Source: Ruminobacter sp964520475
Lineage (GTDB): Bacteria > Pseudomonadota > Gammaproteobacteria > Enterobacterales > Succinivibrionaceae
Length of the DNA: 64,000 nt
Direction: 5' to 3'
Assembly (NCBI GenBank): GCA_964520475.1
Contig: CAZFNS010000003.1
Location: forward strand, 1 to 64,000
The notes beneath the pieces are model-generated. The model had not been told where the DNA came from, did no database searches, and was given only the letters and a program-made list of their open reading frames with translations. Positions 25,589 through 34,846 of this stretch are shown here, one piece after another. A program made the translations under genes and the position numbers. Each line of letters starts with the position of its first letter. The stretch's first letter is position 1.

Positions 25589-27184
25589 TCAGTGCCGGAA
25601 ATGGCGGATGCCGGTGAACACCATCGCCATGCCGTGCTCGTCGGCGGCGTCGATGCATTCCTGATCGCGCACCGACCCGCCCGGCTGGATAATGCACGAC
25701 GCCCCGGCCGCGGCCGCCGCGTCGACGCCGTCCCTGAAGGGGAAGAACGCGTCGGACGCGAGCGCGGAGCCGCGCAGGTCGAGACCGGCCTCCGCGGCCT
25801 TCATCACGGCGATCTGCGCGGAGAACACCCGGCTCATCTGCCCGGCGCCCACGCCCAGGGTCATCCTGTCTTTGGTGTAAACGATGGCGTTGGATTTGGC
25901 GTACCTGACCACTTTCCACGCGAACAGAAGCTCCCCGAGCTGCTCCGGGGTCGGCTGCAGCTTCGTCACGACCTTCAGGTCGCCGGGAACGGTGCTCAGG
26001 ATGTCGGCGTCCTGCACCAGGAGGCCGCCGGTGACGCGCTTGAAGTCGAGTCGCTGCTTTTTGCCGGTCCAGAAGCCGCTTTCGAGCAGGCGCACGTTCT
26101 TCTTCGCGGCGATCGCCTCGCGCGCCTCGGCGCTGACGCTCGGGGCGACGATGACCTCGCAGAACTGCCGCTCCGCGATGAGTCTGGCCGTGGCCCCGTC
26201 GAGCTCGCGGTTGAAGGCGATGATGCCGCCGAAGGCGGAGGTCGGATCGGTCCGGAAGGCCTTGTCGTAGGCCTCGGCGATGCCGGAGCCCAGGGCGACG
26301 CCGCAGGGGTTCGCGTGCTTGACGATGACGCAGGCCGGCTCCTCGAATTCCTTGACGCACTCGAGGGCGGCGTCCGTGTCGGCGATGTTGTTGAAGGACA
26401 GGGCCTTGCCCTGCAGCTGCCGCGCGACGGCGACGCTCGCCTCGGAGAAACCGGCCTCGACGTAGAACGCGGCCCGCTGGTGGCCGTTCTCGCCGTAGCG
26501 CATGTCCTGCCGCTTGACGAACTGGGCGTTGAAGGTGCGCGGGAACTTGGAGCGGGGGCCCTGCTCCTCCGCGGCGGCGCGGGACGGGGCCAGCACCCCG
26601 AAATAGTTGGCGATCATGCCGTCGTAGGCCGCCGTGTGCTCGAAGGCCGCCGCGGCAAGGTCGAGCCGGGTCGCCGCGGTGAGGGAACCGCCGTTGTCGT
26701 CCATTTCGGCGATGACGCGGGCGTAATCGCCGGCGCTGACCACCACCGCCACGTCCCGGAAATTCTTGGCGGCGCTGCGCAGCATCGCCGGTCCGCCGAT
26801 GTCGATGTTCTCGACGGCGCGCTCGAGCGTGCAGTCCGGATCGGCGACCGCGGCCGCGAAGGGATAGAGGTTCACGACCACCAGATCGACCGGGCTGATG
26901 CCGTGCCGGGCCATGACCTCGTCGTCCGTGCCGCGCCGGCCGAGAATGCCGCCGTGCACCTTCGGGTGCAGGGTCTTCACGCGCCCGCCCATCATCTCCG
27001 GGAAGCCCGTGTAATCGCTCACCTCGGTGACCTTCAGGCCGGCCTCGGCCAGCATCCGGGCGGTGCCGCCCGTGGAAAGCAGTTCGACGCCGCGGTCCGC
27101 GAGCTCCCGCGCGAAAGCGGCGACGCCCGTCTTGTCGGACACGCTGATAAGCGCCCTTCTTATCGGACGGAAATTATCATCCAT
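25589..27184 (-). CDS. purH: Bifunctional AICAR formyltransferase / IMP cyclohydrolase
   Basis: 531 residues, full-length PurH (E. coli 529). It makes the last two steps of IMP synthesis using 10-formyl-THF, the cofactor that FolD supplies. The N-terminal MGS-like cyclohydrolase domain has SVSDKTGVAAFA near 14, STGGTARML near 37 and GGRVKTLHPKVHGGILGRR near 66. The formyltransferase domain shows MRYGENGHQRAAFY near 225, KHANPCG near 275, TDPTSAFGGIIAFN near 300 and the DAFFPFRDG motif near 460. The Lys-His pair KHANPCG is present. It is the first gene of a purHD operon. Confidence 0.97.
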   Translation of the reverse strand: MDDNFRPIRRALISVSDKTGVAAFARELADRGVELLSTGGTARMLAEAGLKVTEVSDYTGFPEMMGGRVKTLHPKVHGGILGRRGTDDEVMARHGISPVDLVVVNLYPFAAAVADPDCTLERAVENIDIGGPAMLRSAAKNFRDVAVVVSAGDYARVIAEMDDNGGSLTAATRLDLAAAAFEHTAAYDGMIANYFGVLAPSRAAAEEQGPRSKFPRTFNAQFVKRQDMRYGENGHQRAAFYVEAGFSEASVAVARQLQGKALSFNNIADTDAALECVKEFEEPACVIVKHANPCGVALGSGIAEAYDKAFRTDPTSAFGGIIAFNRELDGATARLIAERQFCEVIVAPSVSAEAREAIAAKKNVRLLESGFWTGKKQRLDFKRVTGGLLVQDADILSTVPGDLKVVTKLQPTPEQLGELLFAWKVVRYAKSNAIVYTKDRMTLGVGAGQMSRVFSAQIAVMKAAEAGLDLRGSALASDAFFPFRDGVDAAAAAGASCIIQPGGSVRDQECIDAADEHGMAMVFTGIRHFRH

Positions 27185-27514
27185 TGATCAAACCTCGCTG
27201 GTGTCTCCCCCGCCGCGCCGGCCGGAACGCCCGCCGCGCGGGGGTCGCAAAACAAAAAACAAGTGAATTTTACCCAATATCGCGCGAAATTTCCATATCT
27301 TTGGCCCGCGGGGCCGCCGCCCGCCCGGCCGGGGATACCGATATTTTTGACGGAGTCGCAGATTTTCGCAAAATTTCGGGGGTTTTTCGCTCTTTTGGAT
27401 CCCGCTCCGGGCATATTGCTATATACTCATGATATCGCGCCCCGGGCCTCGCGCCGTCCGCGCGGATCCCGGGCGCCCGGCAACCACATCAGGACTTAAT
27501 GAACAGGGTCGTTT
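27185..27514. other. Divergent spacer between purH and HU
   Basis: This 330-nt region contains AT-rich stretches (27247-27300, 27350-27395) that must carry the promoters of purH and hup. I looked for the E. coli PurR operator (ACGCAAACGTTTTCGT-like) and found no convincing copy. No gene is supported. Confidence 0.5.
27417..27425 (+). promoter_or_regulatory. Extended -10 promoter of the HU gene
   Basis: TGCTATATA (TGn plus TATATA) about 90 nt before the HU start; the -35 region is poor. Confidence 0.45.
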
Positions 27515-27805
27515 ATGAACAAATCAGAGTTAATTGACGCAGTCAAGGACAAGGCAGGAATCAAAAGGACGGAGGCGCAGGCCGTCGTCGAGGCTCTCAT
27601 CGCAACCGTCAGCGAGACGCTGAGCGAGGGCGGCTCCGTTAGCCTCACGGGCTTCGGGGTGTTCAAAGTCAAGGAGCGCCCGGCGAGAACCGGCAGGAAC
27701 CCCGCCACCTCCGAGGTGATTGAGATCCCCGCCTCACGCGCTCCCGTGTTCGCCGCCGGCAAACTGCTCAAGGAAGCCGTGCTGAACAGCGGCAAGCCCG
27801 CTTAG
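27515..27805 (+). CDS. hup: DNA-binding protein HU
   Basis: 96 residues, the HU/IHF family. The helical N-terminal dimer body (MNKSELIDAVKDKAGIKRTE) and the beta-arm with GFGVFKVKERPARTGRNPAT are standard; the arm Pro is kept as IEIPASRAPVF. It bends and compacts DNA as a dimer. The position beside purHD and near yjaG corresponds to E. coli hupA. Confidence 0.96.
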   Translation: MNKSELIDAVKDKAGIKRTEAQAVVEALIATVSETLSEGGSVSLTGFGVFKVKERPARTGRNPATSEVIEIPASRAPVFAAGKLLKEAVLNSGKPA

Positions 27806-27873
27806 CGGCCGGTTTTCCGCCGCGGCTCCGGCCGGAAAATCCTTTCCGGCGGTCCGCCCGCCGCTCCGGTTCC

Positions 27874-27906
27874 CGGAGGGCCGCCCGCGGGCGGCCCTCC
27901 GGTTTT
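27874..27906 (+). terminator. Terminator of the HU gene
   Basis: 13-bp stem CGGAGGGCCGCCC with its complement, followed by GTTTTCGTTT. The U-tract is short, but the stem is very stable. Confidence 0.65.
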
Positions 27907-27926
27907 CGTTTCAAAGGACGTTCCCC

Positions 27927-28739
27927 ATGTACAGGCTTATCGCGACCGATCTGGACGGCACCCTGCTCAACGGCGAGAAAAAGGTGTCGGCGGCCAGCGC
28001 CGCGGCCGTAAAGGCCGCGATGAACAGCGGCGTCCATTTCGTCATCGCCACGGGCCGGCCGCTCGAGGGGATCATGCGCGTGGCCGGCGAGCTGGATCTC
28101 CTGCGCCCGGGCCAGTACGCCATAGTCTTCAACGGCGCCGCGGTTTACGAGCTTGGGCCGGTCAGGCAGCTGACCGGCTGCCGCATCAGCGGGCGGGAAG
28201 TGCGGGGCATGGCGGAGCGCGGCGCCGAGCTCGGCGTCAACTTTCACGCGTTCTCCGCCGCGCGGGGGCTGCTCGCCCCCGCGCCGAACCGCTGGACCGA
28301 CGTGGAGATGGCCATCAACGGCATCGGCTGCACCGTGACGGATTTCGCGGCGATACCCGACGACGAGGAATTCCTCAAATTCATGTTCTGCGGCGAGGCC
28401 GGGGAGCTCGGGCGCGTCGCCGCCCGGATCGACGACTACCGGCAGACCCACACCGTGACCAGGAGCGCCTTCTGCTTCCTGGAGGTGCTGCACCGCGACG
28501 CGAGCAAGGGCAACGGTCTGAAAATGCTTTGCGAAACCGTCGGCGTCGCCCGGGAGGAAACCGTGGCGTTCGGCGACGAGCAGAACGACATCAGCATGCT
28601 GGAGTACGCGGGCCTCGGCGTCGCCATGGCGAACGCCGTGCCGGAAGTCAAGCGGGCCGCCGATCTCATCACCGCCTCCAACGACCGCGACGGCCTGGCC
28701 CGGGCCGTAAACGCCATCCTCGCGGACCGGAACGCCTGA
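27927..28739 (+). CDS. HAD-superfamily Cof-type sugar-phosphate phosphatase
   Basis: 270 residues. HAD motifs: DLDGTLLN (nucleophile and acid Asp, near residue 8), IATGRP (near 41), the Lys of ASKGNGL (near 192) and GDEQNDISML (near 215). The inserted cap is type C2B, so it belongs to the Cof group with E. coli YidA, YbiV and relatives, which hydrolyse sugar phosphates or nucleotides such as FMN and PLP. The exact substrate cannot be read from the sequence. It is convergent with the ABC transporter gene, 8 nt apart. Confidence 0.92.
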   Translation: MYRLIATDLDGTLLNGEKKVSAASAAAVKAAMNSGVHFVIATGRPLEGIMRVAGELDLLRPGQYAIVFNGAAVYELGPVRQLTGCRISGREVRGMAERGAELGVNFHAFSAARGLLAPAPNRWTDVEMAINGIGCTVTDFAAIPDDEEFLKFMFCGEAGELGRVAARIDDYRQTHTVTRSAFCFLEVLHRDASKGNGLKMLCETVGVAREETVAFGDEQNDISMLEYAGLGVAMANAVPEVKRAADLITASNDRDGLARAVNAILADRNA

Positions 28740-28747
28740 CCGCCCCG

Positions 28748-30529
28748 TCAGAGGGGACGGATGTCCAGCGTCCGGCCGTGCATCTTTTCCAGCGTGCTCC
28801 GGTGCCCCACGCTGATGATCACCGCGTTCCCCAGTTCCCTTTCGAGCATGGCGTAGAACTTCTTCTCGGCGGGCTCGTCGAGGGCGCTGGTCGCCTCGTC
28901 CATGAAGATCACGTCGGGCTTGTAAATAACCGCCCTCAGGAACGCGATGCGCTGCTGCTCGCCGAGACTGAGGACCAGGCCCCACTGATCCTCGGTGTTG
29001 AGCAGGGGGATCAGGTGCGCGAGGCCGGCGGCGTCCAGCATGCGCCGGAGCCTCTCCTCGCCGGCGGAGGCGGGATCGCCCGGGTAGCATACGGTTCCGG
29101 CCAGGGTGCCGAGGGGCATGTAGGGTTTCTGGCCCAGGAACAGCACCCGGCGCGAGGCGGGCAGCGTGACTTTCCCGGAGGCGTAGGGCCAGATGCCGGC
29201 CACGGTCCGCAGGAGGGTCGACTTGCCGGCGCCGCTCGGGCCCCGGACCAGCAGCCGCTCGCCCCGCCCCACGGTCAGGTCGAGGCCTTCGATGAGCGGC
29301 GACCCGTCCGGCCGGGTCACCGTGAGCCCCGCGAGGACGATGCCGTCGCCGCGGCGGTCGATCTCGGGGCCCCGCGGCGCCAGGGACTTCTCCATGCTTT
29401 CCTCGAACAGGGCGAGACGGTCGATCACCGCCTTCCAGGTCGCGAGTTCCGGGAACAGGGACATGATCACGGAAAGCGAGCCGTAAACCTGCCCGAAGGC
29501 CGAGTTGATCTGCATCAGGCTGCCGATGGTGATGATTTTGGCGAAGTAAAGCGGCGAGGCGACCAGAATCGGGAAGATCACCGCGAGCTGGTCGCAGCCG
29601 AACGTGAAAAACTCGAGCGCCTTGGTCCGGTTGATGAGATGGATATAGTTCTTCACCACGTCGAGGAAGTACCCCGAAAGGCGCCGGCGCTCCTCCTCCT
29701 CGCCCCGGTACAGGGCGACGGACTCGGCGTTCTCGCGCATGCGGATGAGCGAGTAGCGGTAGTCGGCCTCGAAGCGCTGCTGCCGGAAGTGCAGGAGCGG
29801 CAGCGGCTTACCTATCACGAAGGTCAGCACGGTGCCGGCCGCGGCGTAGGCCAGGGCCAGGTAGAAGAGGTACCCCTCCGGCAGGTCGAAGGTGAAGCCG
29901 AACACCGTCACGTCCTTCACCGGCGCGGACAGCCCCCACAGGATAATCGCGAAGGTGACCAGCATGGCGGCCGAGGTGATCATTTTCACCGTGATCCCGA
30001 TGGTCAGGGAAACGAAGCTGTTCAGGTCCTCGGCGATACGCTGGTCGGGGTTGTCGGTTTTCTGGTCCGTGAGCAGCATGCGGTAGTACGCGCTGCCGCG
30101 CAGGTACCTGGCCATGTAATGCTCGGTGAGCCAGCGGCGCCAGCGGATGCACAGGGCCGACACCACGTACGCCTTGTACACCTCGTTGCAGACGTGCAGC
30201 GTGGCGAGGAACAGGAACAGCCACAGCCCGCCGTAGAAGCCGCTGATGTTGTAGTTCTGGACGTTGTCCCAGAACTCCTTGTACCAGTCGTTGAACATCT
30301 TGGCGAGGATGATGGTGGCCGCCGTGAAGGTCAGGATGCCGGCGAACTGGAGCCAGCCGGGAACGCTCTCCCGGGTCTTCCAGTACGGCAGGGCTATCCG
30401 GAGGAAAGTCAGCGCGGTCCGGCGCAGCTTCTGGCTCTCGTGCCGGGCGGGATTGCTGCCGTCGTGATGCCGGGTCCCGAATATGCTGAAGAAAGGCGTT
30501 TTCCGGTTGGTCGTGTTTTCCGCTGTCAT
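28748..30529 (-). CDS. YddA-like ABC transporter, fused SbmA/BacA-type membrane domain and ATPase
   Basis: 593 residues. The N-terminal half has about six membrane segments of the SbmA/BacA (peroxisomal ABCD-like) type, with LNSFVSLTIGI and RYSLIRMRENAESVALY typical of that group. The C-terminal half is the ATPase: Walker A GPSGAGKST near 428, signature LSLGEQQR near 520, Walker B VIFMDEATSALDE near 540 and H-loop SVGHRS near 575. Homologues import peptides, antimicrobial peptides or cobalamin; E. coli YddA itself is uncharacterised. GGGGGGAA precedes the ATG. It could be tested as a carrier for the small peptides at 48 kb, but that is only speculation. Confidence 0.9.
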   Translation of the reverse strand: MTAENTTNRKTPFFSIFGTRHHDGSNPARHESQKLRRTALTFLRIALPYWKTRESVPGWLQFAGILTFTAATIILAKMFNDWYKEFWDNVQNYNISGFYGGLWLFLFLATLHVCNEVYKAYVVSALCIRWRRWLTEHYMARYLRGSAYYRMLLTDQKTDNPDQRIAEDLNSFVSLTIGITVKMITSAAMLVTFAIILWGLSAPVKDVTVFGFTFDLPEGYLFYLALAYAAAGTVLTFVIGKPLPLLHFRQQRFEADYRYSLIRMRENAESVALYRGEEEERRRLSGYFLDVVKNYIHLINRTKALEFFTFGCDQLAVIFPILVASPLYFAKIITIGSLMQINSAFGQVYGSLSVIMSLFPELATWKAVIDRLALFEESMEKSLAPRGPEIDRRGDGIVLAGLTVTRPDGSPLIEGLDLTVGRGERLLVRGPSGAGKSTLLRTVAGIWPYASGKVTLPASRRVLFLGQKPYMPLGTLAGTVCYPGDPASAGEERLRRMLDAAGLAHLIPLLNTEDQWGLVLSLGEQQRIAFLRAVIYKPDVIFMDEATSALDEPAEKKFYAMLERELGNAVIISVGHRSTLEKMHGRTLDIRPL

Positions 30530-30590
30530 GGTTCCCCCCGAGCGCTAGGCGATTGGCGGGCCGCCCGCGGGGCGGGAGGCGCGCACCCGC

Positions 30591-30596
30591 ATTATA
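30591..30596 (-). promoter_or_regulatory. -10 box upstream of the YddA-like gene
   Basis: TATAAT on the minus strand about 62 nt before the start codon, without a clear -35 element. Confidence 0.5.
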
Positions 30597-30768
30597 CCCG
30601 AATATTTCCGGCATGTTTACATTCGCGGCGCGGAGACGGGACCGGCGGTCCCGCGGGAGGAGATTTCCCGGGAACGGAAACGGAGGTTCCGCCGCGGGCG
30701 GCCGCGGCGGAGGAAAGAAGCGGGAAAACGCGCCCCGGGAAACGCCGGGGCCGCGCGGGAGCCGGACT

Positions 30769-31044
30769 CTACTCCCTGAACTTTATCCCGTACTTGCAGG
30801 CCCGCTCGTCGATCACGCGCACCACCTCGGCGGCGGCGTCGATGTGCGGCATGTCGTCGTTCTCTTCGGATAAAACCCGGATTTCGTCGCCCACCCGGAG
30901 CATGCCTCTCCGCAGGAGAATGGACATGCCCGTGGCGCTCAGATCGAGGCACTCGGCCTCATACACGTTGCCGTCCGCAATAACCCGGCACAGAATGGGA
31001 ATCTCGACTCTGATGAAGGTTCTGCGTTCTTTGTTGCTTGACAT
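30769..31044 (-). CDS. PilZ-domain protein (c-di-GMP binding)
   Basis: 91 residues, a single PilZ domain. The RxxxR motif is in RRTFIRVEIP near residue 7-12 and the (D/N)xSxxG motif is DLSATGMS near 34, so c-di-GMP binding is expected. It is a stand-alone effector; its target is unknown. Together with the PilZ at 37.2 kb and the EAL protein at 1.3-3.6 kb it shows an active c-di-GMP network. It lies downstream of leuD (287-nt spacer) but has its own AT-rich upstream region. Confidence 0.92.
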   Translation of the reverse strand: MSSNKERRTFIRVEIPILCRVIADGNVYEAECLDLSATGMSILLRRGMLRVGDEIRVLSEENDDMPHIDAAAEVVRVIDERACKYGIKFRE

Positions 31045-31331
31045 AGTTTTATCCTAACTTTTTTATATTCGCGTATATACCCTTACCTTATTTTTCGTTT
31101 ATCCTTCTTCATGTTTATATTGTCTTTATATTTTTACTTCTTATATTCGCCGGAAACGGGCTCCGGCCAAAGCCGGCGCCCGTTTTCCGCATGAGAAATT
31201 AATAGCACAAATCGCCGCGTCTGAGGGATAAAAAAGAATGATTTTTCCCCGTTGTTGTTGAACTGATTCACATCTCCGGGAATCCGGCGCCGGCAATGTC
31301 GCTTTGCCGGCGCCGGAGGGGGTTCCGCGGA
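31045..31331 (-). other. Spacer between leuD and the PilZ gene
   Basis: The part next to PilZ (31050-31145) is strikingly AT-rich for this genome and probably holds its promoter. Two hairpins follow leuD on the minus strand: a perfect 13-bp stem at 31284-31316 (CCGGCGCCGGCAA) and a bulged stem at 31151-31189 (CGGAAA.CGGGC). Neither is followed by a clean U-tract. Confidence 0.5.
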
Positions 31332-31931
31332 TCAGAGCCACGGCCGCATCCGGGACTCGTAGGCCGCGATCAGATCCTCGTGCCGCAGGGTCAGGCCGAT
31401 GTTGTCCAGGCCGTTCAGCAGGCAGTACCTCCGGAAGGGATCGAGTTCGAAGCCGAACGCGAGATCGTTGCAGAGGACTTTCATGTTCTCGAGGTCGACG
31501 GTGATTTTCTGACCCGGGTGGGCGTTGATTTCCCGGTGGAGCGCGTCCACCTCCTCCGGCCCGAGCGTGACCGGGAGCAGGCCGTTGTTCAGCGCGTTGT
31601 TGTAGAAGATGTCCGCGAAGCCCGTGGCGATCACCGCCCGGAAGCCGTAGTCGGCGAGGGCCCACGGGGCGTGCTCGCGGCTCGAGCCGTTCCCGAAGTT
31701 GTCCCGGGCCACGAGGATGCTCGCCCCGGCGTACCGGGGGAAGTTGAGCACGAAGTCCGGGTTGGGTTTTTCCCCGGCCTCGTCGAGGTAGCGCCGGTCG
31801 TGGAACAGGTGCCGGCCGAAGCCGAGCCGCGACACGGACTGCAGGAACTGCTTGGGGATGATCTGATCGGTGTCGACGTCGGAGGCGTCCAGGGGGACGG
31901 CCAGACCTTCATGGCAGACGAATTTTTGCAT
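31332..31931 (-). CDS. leuD: 3-isopropylmalate dehydratase small subunit
   Basis: 199 residues, normal LeuD length. It forms the swivelling domain that completes the LeuC active site and isomerises 2- to 3-isopropylmalate in leucine synthesis. Landmarks: DASDVDTDQIIPKQFL near 17, ILVARDNFGNGSSREHAPWAL near 75 (landmark) with the conserved SSREHAPWAL, and DIFYNNALNNGLLPV near 108. It is the last gene of leuBCD, 12 nt after leuC. Confidence 0.97.
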   Translation of the reverse strand: MQKFVCHEGLAVPLDASDVDTDQIIPKQFLQSVSRLGFGRHLFHDRRYLDEAGEKPNPDFVLNFPRYAGASILVARDNFGNGSSREHAPWALADYGFRAVIATGFADIFYNNALNNGLLPVTLGPEEVDALHREINAHPGQKITVDLENMKVLCNDLAFGFELDPFRRYCLLNGLDNIGLTLRHEDLIAAYESRMRPWL

Positions 31932-31943
31932 GGTTTCCCGCTC

Positions 31944-33341
31944 CTATAAACTTCTTACGTCGGCGATGCGCCCGGCGACGGCCGCCGCCGCGGCCATGGC
32001 CGGGCTTAACAGATGGGTCCGCGAGCCGCGGCCCTGCCTGCCCTCGAAGTTGCGGTTCGAGGTGGAGGCGCAGCGCTTGCCGGCGGGCACCCGGTCGCTG
32101 TTCATGGCGAGGCAGGCGGAGCAACCCGGGAGGCGCCACTCGAAGCCCGCCTCGAGGAAAATCCGGTCGAGGCCGAGCCGCTCGGCGGCGGCCTTGACCG
32201 CCCGGGATCCGGGCACGACGACGGCCCTGACCCCGGGGGCGACCCTGCGGCCGCGCGCGACCGCGGCCGCGGCCGCGAGATCCTCCAGGCGCCCGTTCGT
32301 GCACGAGCCGATGAACACCGCGTCGACGGGCACGTCGGTTATCCGGGTGTGCGGCCTGAGATCCATGTACGCGAGCGCCCGGGCGCACGACTTGCGCCCC
32401 GCCTCGGTCGGAAAATCCTCCGGCGCCGGGATGAGATCGTCCACGCCCATGGCCTGGCCGGGGTTGGTGCCCCAGGTCACCATGGGAACGAGGGCCGCGG
32501 CGTCGAGGGCGAACTCCGCGTCGAAAACGGCGTCGTCGTCGCTTTTCAGCGTCCTCCACCAGGCGACGGCCTCGTCCCACGCCGCGCCCTTCGGGGCGAA
32601 GGGCCGGCCCTTAACATAGGAAAACGTGGTTTCGTCCGGGGCGACGAGCCCCACCTTGGCGCCCATCTCGATGGCCATGTTCGACAGGGTCATGCGGCCC
32701 TCCATGCTCAGGGCCCGGACGGCGGAGCCGCAGAACTCGACGGCGTGGCCCGTGCCCCCGGCGGTTCCGAGCTTCGCGCAGATCGCGAGGATGACGTCCT
32801 TGGCGGAAAGACCCGGGCCGAGGACGCCGTTCACCTCGATCTTCATGTTCTTGAGGCGGCCCTGCTTCACCGTCTGGGTCGCGAGGACGTGCTCGACCTC
32901 CGAGGTGCCGACGCCGAAGGCCAGGGCGCCGAAGGCGCCGTGGGTGGCGGTGTGGGAGTCGCCGCACACCAGGGTCGCCCCCGGGATGGTTATGCCGAGC
33001 TCCGGGCCGATGACGTGCACGATGCCCTGCCGGGGATCGCCGATCCCGTACAGGGGGACGCCGAACTTCGCGCAGTTGGCGGCCAGCGTCTGCATCTGGA
33101 CGCGCCCGAGCTCGCCGCACGCGCCGATGTCGTCGGTCAGCGTGGACACGTTGTGGTCCATGGTGGCCCAGGTCCGGTCCGGGCGGCGCACCTTGCGGCC
33201 GGCGAGTTCGAGCCCCGCGAACGCCTGCGGGCTGGTCACCTCGTGCACCAGGTGGCGGTCGACGTACAGCAGGGGGAGCTCGCCCTCCTTCTCGTAAACG
33301 ACGTGCGCGTCGTACAGTTTTTCGTATAAAGTCCTGCCCAT
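31944..33341 (-). CDS. leuC: 3-isopropylmalate dehydratase large subunit
   Basis: 465 residues (E. coli LeuC 466). An aconitase-family [4Fe-4S] enzyme with the cluster ligands in FIGSCTNGR near 345 and PGCSACLAMN near 407-410. VCGDSHTATHGAFGALAFGVGTSEVEHVLATQ is the family signature (near 128-158, cited as landmark only in parts: CGDSHTATHGAFG). The start codon follows the leuB stop with one nucleotide between them, implying translational coupling. Confidence 0.97.
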   Translation of the reverse strand: MGRTLYEKLYDAHVVYEKEGELPLLYVDRHLVHEVTSPQAFAGLELAGRKVRRPDRTWATMDHNVSTLTDDIGACGELGRVQMQTLAANCAKFGVPLYGIGDPRQGIVHVIGPELGITIPGATLVCGDSHTATHGAFGALAFGVGTSEVEHVLATQTVKQGRLKNMKIEVNGVLGPGLSAKDVILAICAKLGTAGGTGHAVEFCGSAVRALSMEGRMTLSNMAIEMGAKVGLVAPDETTFSYVKGRPFAPKGAAWDEAVAWWRTLKSDDDAVFDAEFALDAAALVPMVTWGTNPGQAMGVDDLIPAPEDFPTEAGRKSCARALAYMDLRPHTRITDVPVDAVFIGSCTNGRLEDLAAAAAVARGRRVAPGVRAVVVPGSRAVKAAAERLGLDRIFLEAGFEWRLPGCSACLAMNSDRVPAGKRCASTSNRNFEGRQGRGSRTHLLSPAMAAAAAVAGRIADVRSL

Positions 33342-33342
33342 T

Positions 33343-34443
33343 TTAAAGCTCCGTTAACTTGGCGGCGATCAGATCGCCCATGGACGAGGTGGTCTCCGGG
33401 ACGCGCCCGTCCCGGCTCCCCGCCATGAGATCGGCGGTGAGCCTGCCTTCGGCGAGCGCCGCCGAGACGGCGTTCTCCACGGCCGCGGCCGCCTCCTCCA
33501 GCCTGAAGCTGTAGCGGAGCATCAGGGCCGCGGAAAGGATCTGGGCCACCGGGTTCGCGATGTTTTTGCCGGCGATGTCGGGGGCGGAGCCGCCGGCCGG
33601 CTCGTACAGGCCGAAGCCGCTCTCGTTCAGGCTCGCGCTCGGGAGCATGCCCATGGAGCCGGTAATCATGGCGCACTCGTCGGAAAGGATGTCGCCGAAC
33701 ATGTTGCCGCAGAGCAGGACGTCGAACCGGGACGGATCCTTGACCAGCTGCATCGCGGCGTTGTCCACGTAAATGTGCTCGAGCTCGACGTCGGGATAGG
33801 CCGCGTGCGCCGCGGCGACCGTCTCGCGCCACAGCACCGAGCTCTGCAGCACGTTGGCCTTGTCCACGGACGTGACTTTCTTCCGGCGCAGGCGGGCCGC
33901 CTCGAAGGCCATTTTCGCGATCCTTTCGATCTCAAAGCGGGAGTACACCTCCGTGTCGAAGGCCTTCTCCTCCGGACCCGAGCCTTCCCGGCCCTTCGGG
34001 CGCCCGAAATAGATGCCGCCGGTGAGCTCGCGGACGCACACCATGTCGAAGCCCCTCTCCGCGATGTCCCGGCGCAGCGGGGAGAGCGCGGCGAGCCCCG
34101 GATGGATCCGGGCGGGCCGGAGGTTGCAGAACAGCTTGAAATGACGGCGCAGCGGCAGCAGCGCGCCCCGCTCGGGCCGCTCGTCCGGAGGCAGGGCGTC
34201 CCACTTCGGGCCGCCCACGGAACCGAACAGCACGGCGTCGGATTCCTCGCAGGCCCTCAGGGTCTCGTCCGGCAGGGCGCGCCCGCATTCGTCGATGGCC
34301 CTGCCGCCGACGGGACACTCCCTGAAGCTGAAGGAAAGATTGAATTTAACGGCCGCGGCCCGCAAAACCTTGAGGGCCTGCTCCATGACCTCGGGCCCGA
34401 TGCCGTCTCCGGGCAGAACGGCGATGCGCATAGTGTCAGACAT
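33343..34443 (-). CDS. leuB: 3-isopropylmalate dehydrogenase
   Basis: 366 residues (E. coli 363). NAD-dependent oxidative decarboxylation of 3-isopropylmalate. Landmarks: LPGDGIGPEVM near 9, the substrate loop LRPARI near 103, REL near 134 with GGIYFGRPKGR, DKANVLQSSVLWR near 195, MFGDILSDE near 250 and GSAPDIAGKNIANP near 290. leuA is absent; leuB is the first gene of this transcription unit, unlike the usual gammaproteobacterial leuABCD order. The leader upstream carries a terminator. Confidence 0.97.
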   Translation of the reverse strand: MSDTMRIAVLPGDGIGPEVMEQALKVLRAAAVKFNLSFSFRECPVGGRAIDECGRALPDETLRACEESDAVLFGSVGGPKWDALPPDERPERGALLPLRRHFKLFCNLRPARIHPGLAALSPLRRDIAERGFDMVCVRELTGGIYFGRPKGREGSGPEEKAFDTEVYSRFEIERIAKMAFEAARLRRKKVTSVDKANVLQSSVLWRETVAAAHAAYPDVELEHIYVDNAAMQLVKDPSRFDVLLCGNMFGDILSDECAMITGSMGMLPSASLNESGFGLYEPAGGSAPDIAGKNIANPVAQILSAALMLRYSFRLEEAAAAVENAVSAALAEGRLTADLMAGSRDGRVPETTSSMGDLIAAKLTEL

Positions 34444-34458
34444 TCTGAAATTCCCCGG

Positions 34459-34481
34459 GGGACGGGCGCCGCCCGTCCCCG
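34459..34481 (-). repeat. Hairpin just before leuB
   Basis: Inverted repeat GGGGACGGGC/GCCCGTCCCC directly upstream of the leuB ribosome-binding region. It lies right after the leader terminator and may take part in leader folding. Confidence 0.55.
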
Positions 34482-34489
34482 CCTCAAGC

Positions 34490-34523
34490 GAAAAAAACCG
34501 CCGGGCGGGACGCCCGGCCGGTT
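34490..34523 (-). terminator. Intrinsic terminator in the leuBCD leader
   Basis: On the minus strand AACCGGCCGGGCG pairs with CGCCCGGCGGTT (one bulged base) and runs into seven T residues. It stands 47 nt upstream of leuB with no gene ahead of it on that strand, so it must act within the leader, as an attenuator or to block read-through. Confidence 0.75.
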
Positions 34524-34817
34524 ACCCGGTACTATACTACACCACATTTCGGCCGTTGTCGATAAGGCCGGGATCCGGGGGAACCGCCCCGGATCCGGCC
34601 CTCCCCGGGAAAAAAACCGCCGCCCGCGTCAAAAAAACGGCAATCCGGGCGAGCCGGAACCCCGGACCGCTGTCAAAAGGACAGGGGGCGGGACCGCCGC
34701 CCCGGGGAGCGCCGCGTCCGCCCTCCCCCGCCGCCCGCCGGGCGGAAAAAAAACGGCTCACGCAAAATAATCGGGGCCCCGCGCGCTTTTTTGCGTTACA
34801 AGCGCCCGGGTTTACGG

Positions 34818-34846
34818 TTATTATATTAATCGGACGACGATATATT
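34818..34846 (+). promoter_or_regulatory. Putative promoter of the M23 peptidase gene
   Basis: TTATTA (34818-34823), 17-nt spacer, TATATT (34841-34846), about 70 nt before the start codon. It overlaps a minus-strand promoter almost completely. Confidence 0.45.

Noticed and set aside
27185..27514. PurR operator before purH
   Set aside because: AT-rich CGCAAA/TTTCG pieces are present, but no inverted repeat with the correct centre was found.
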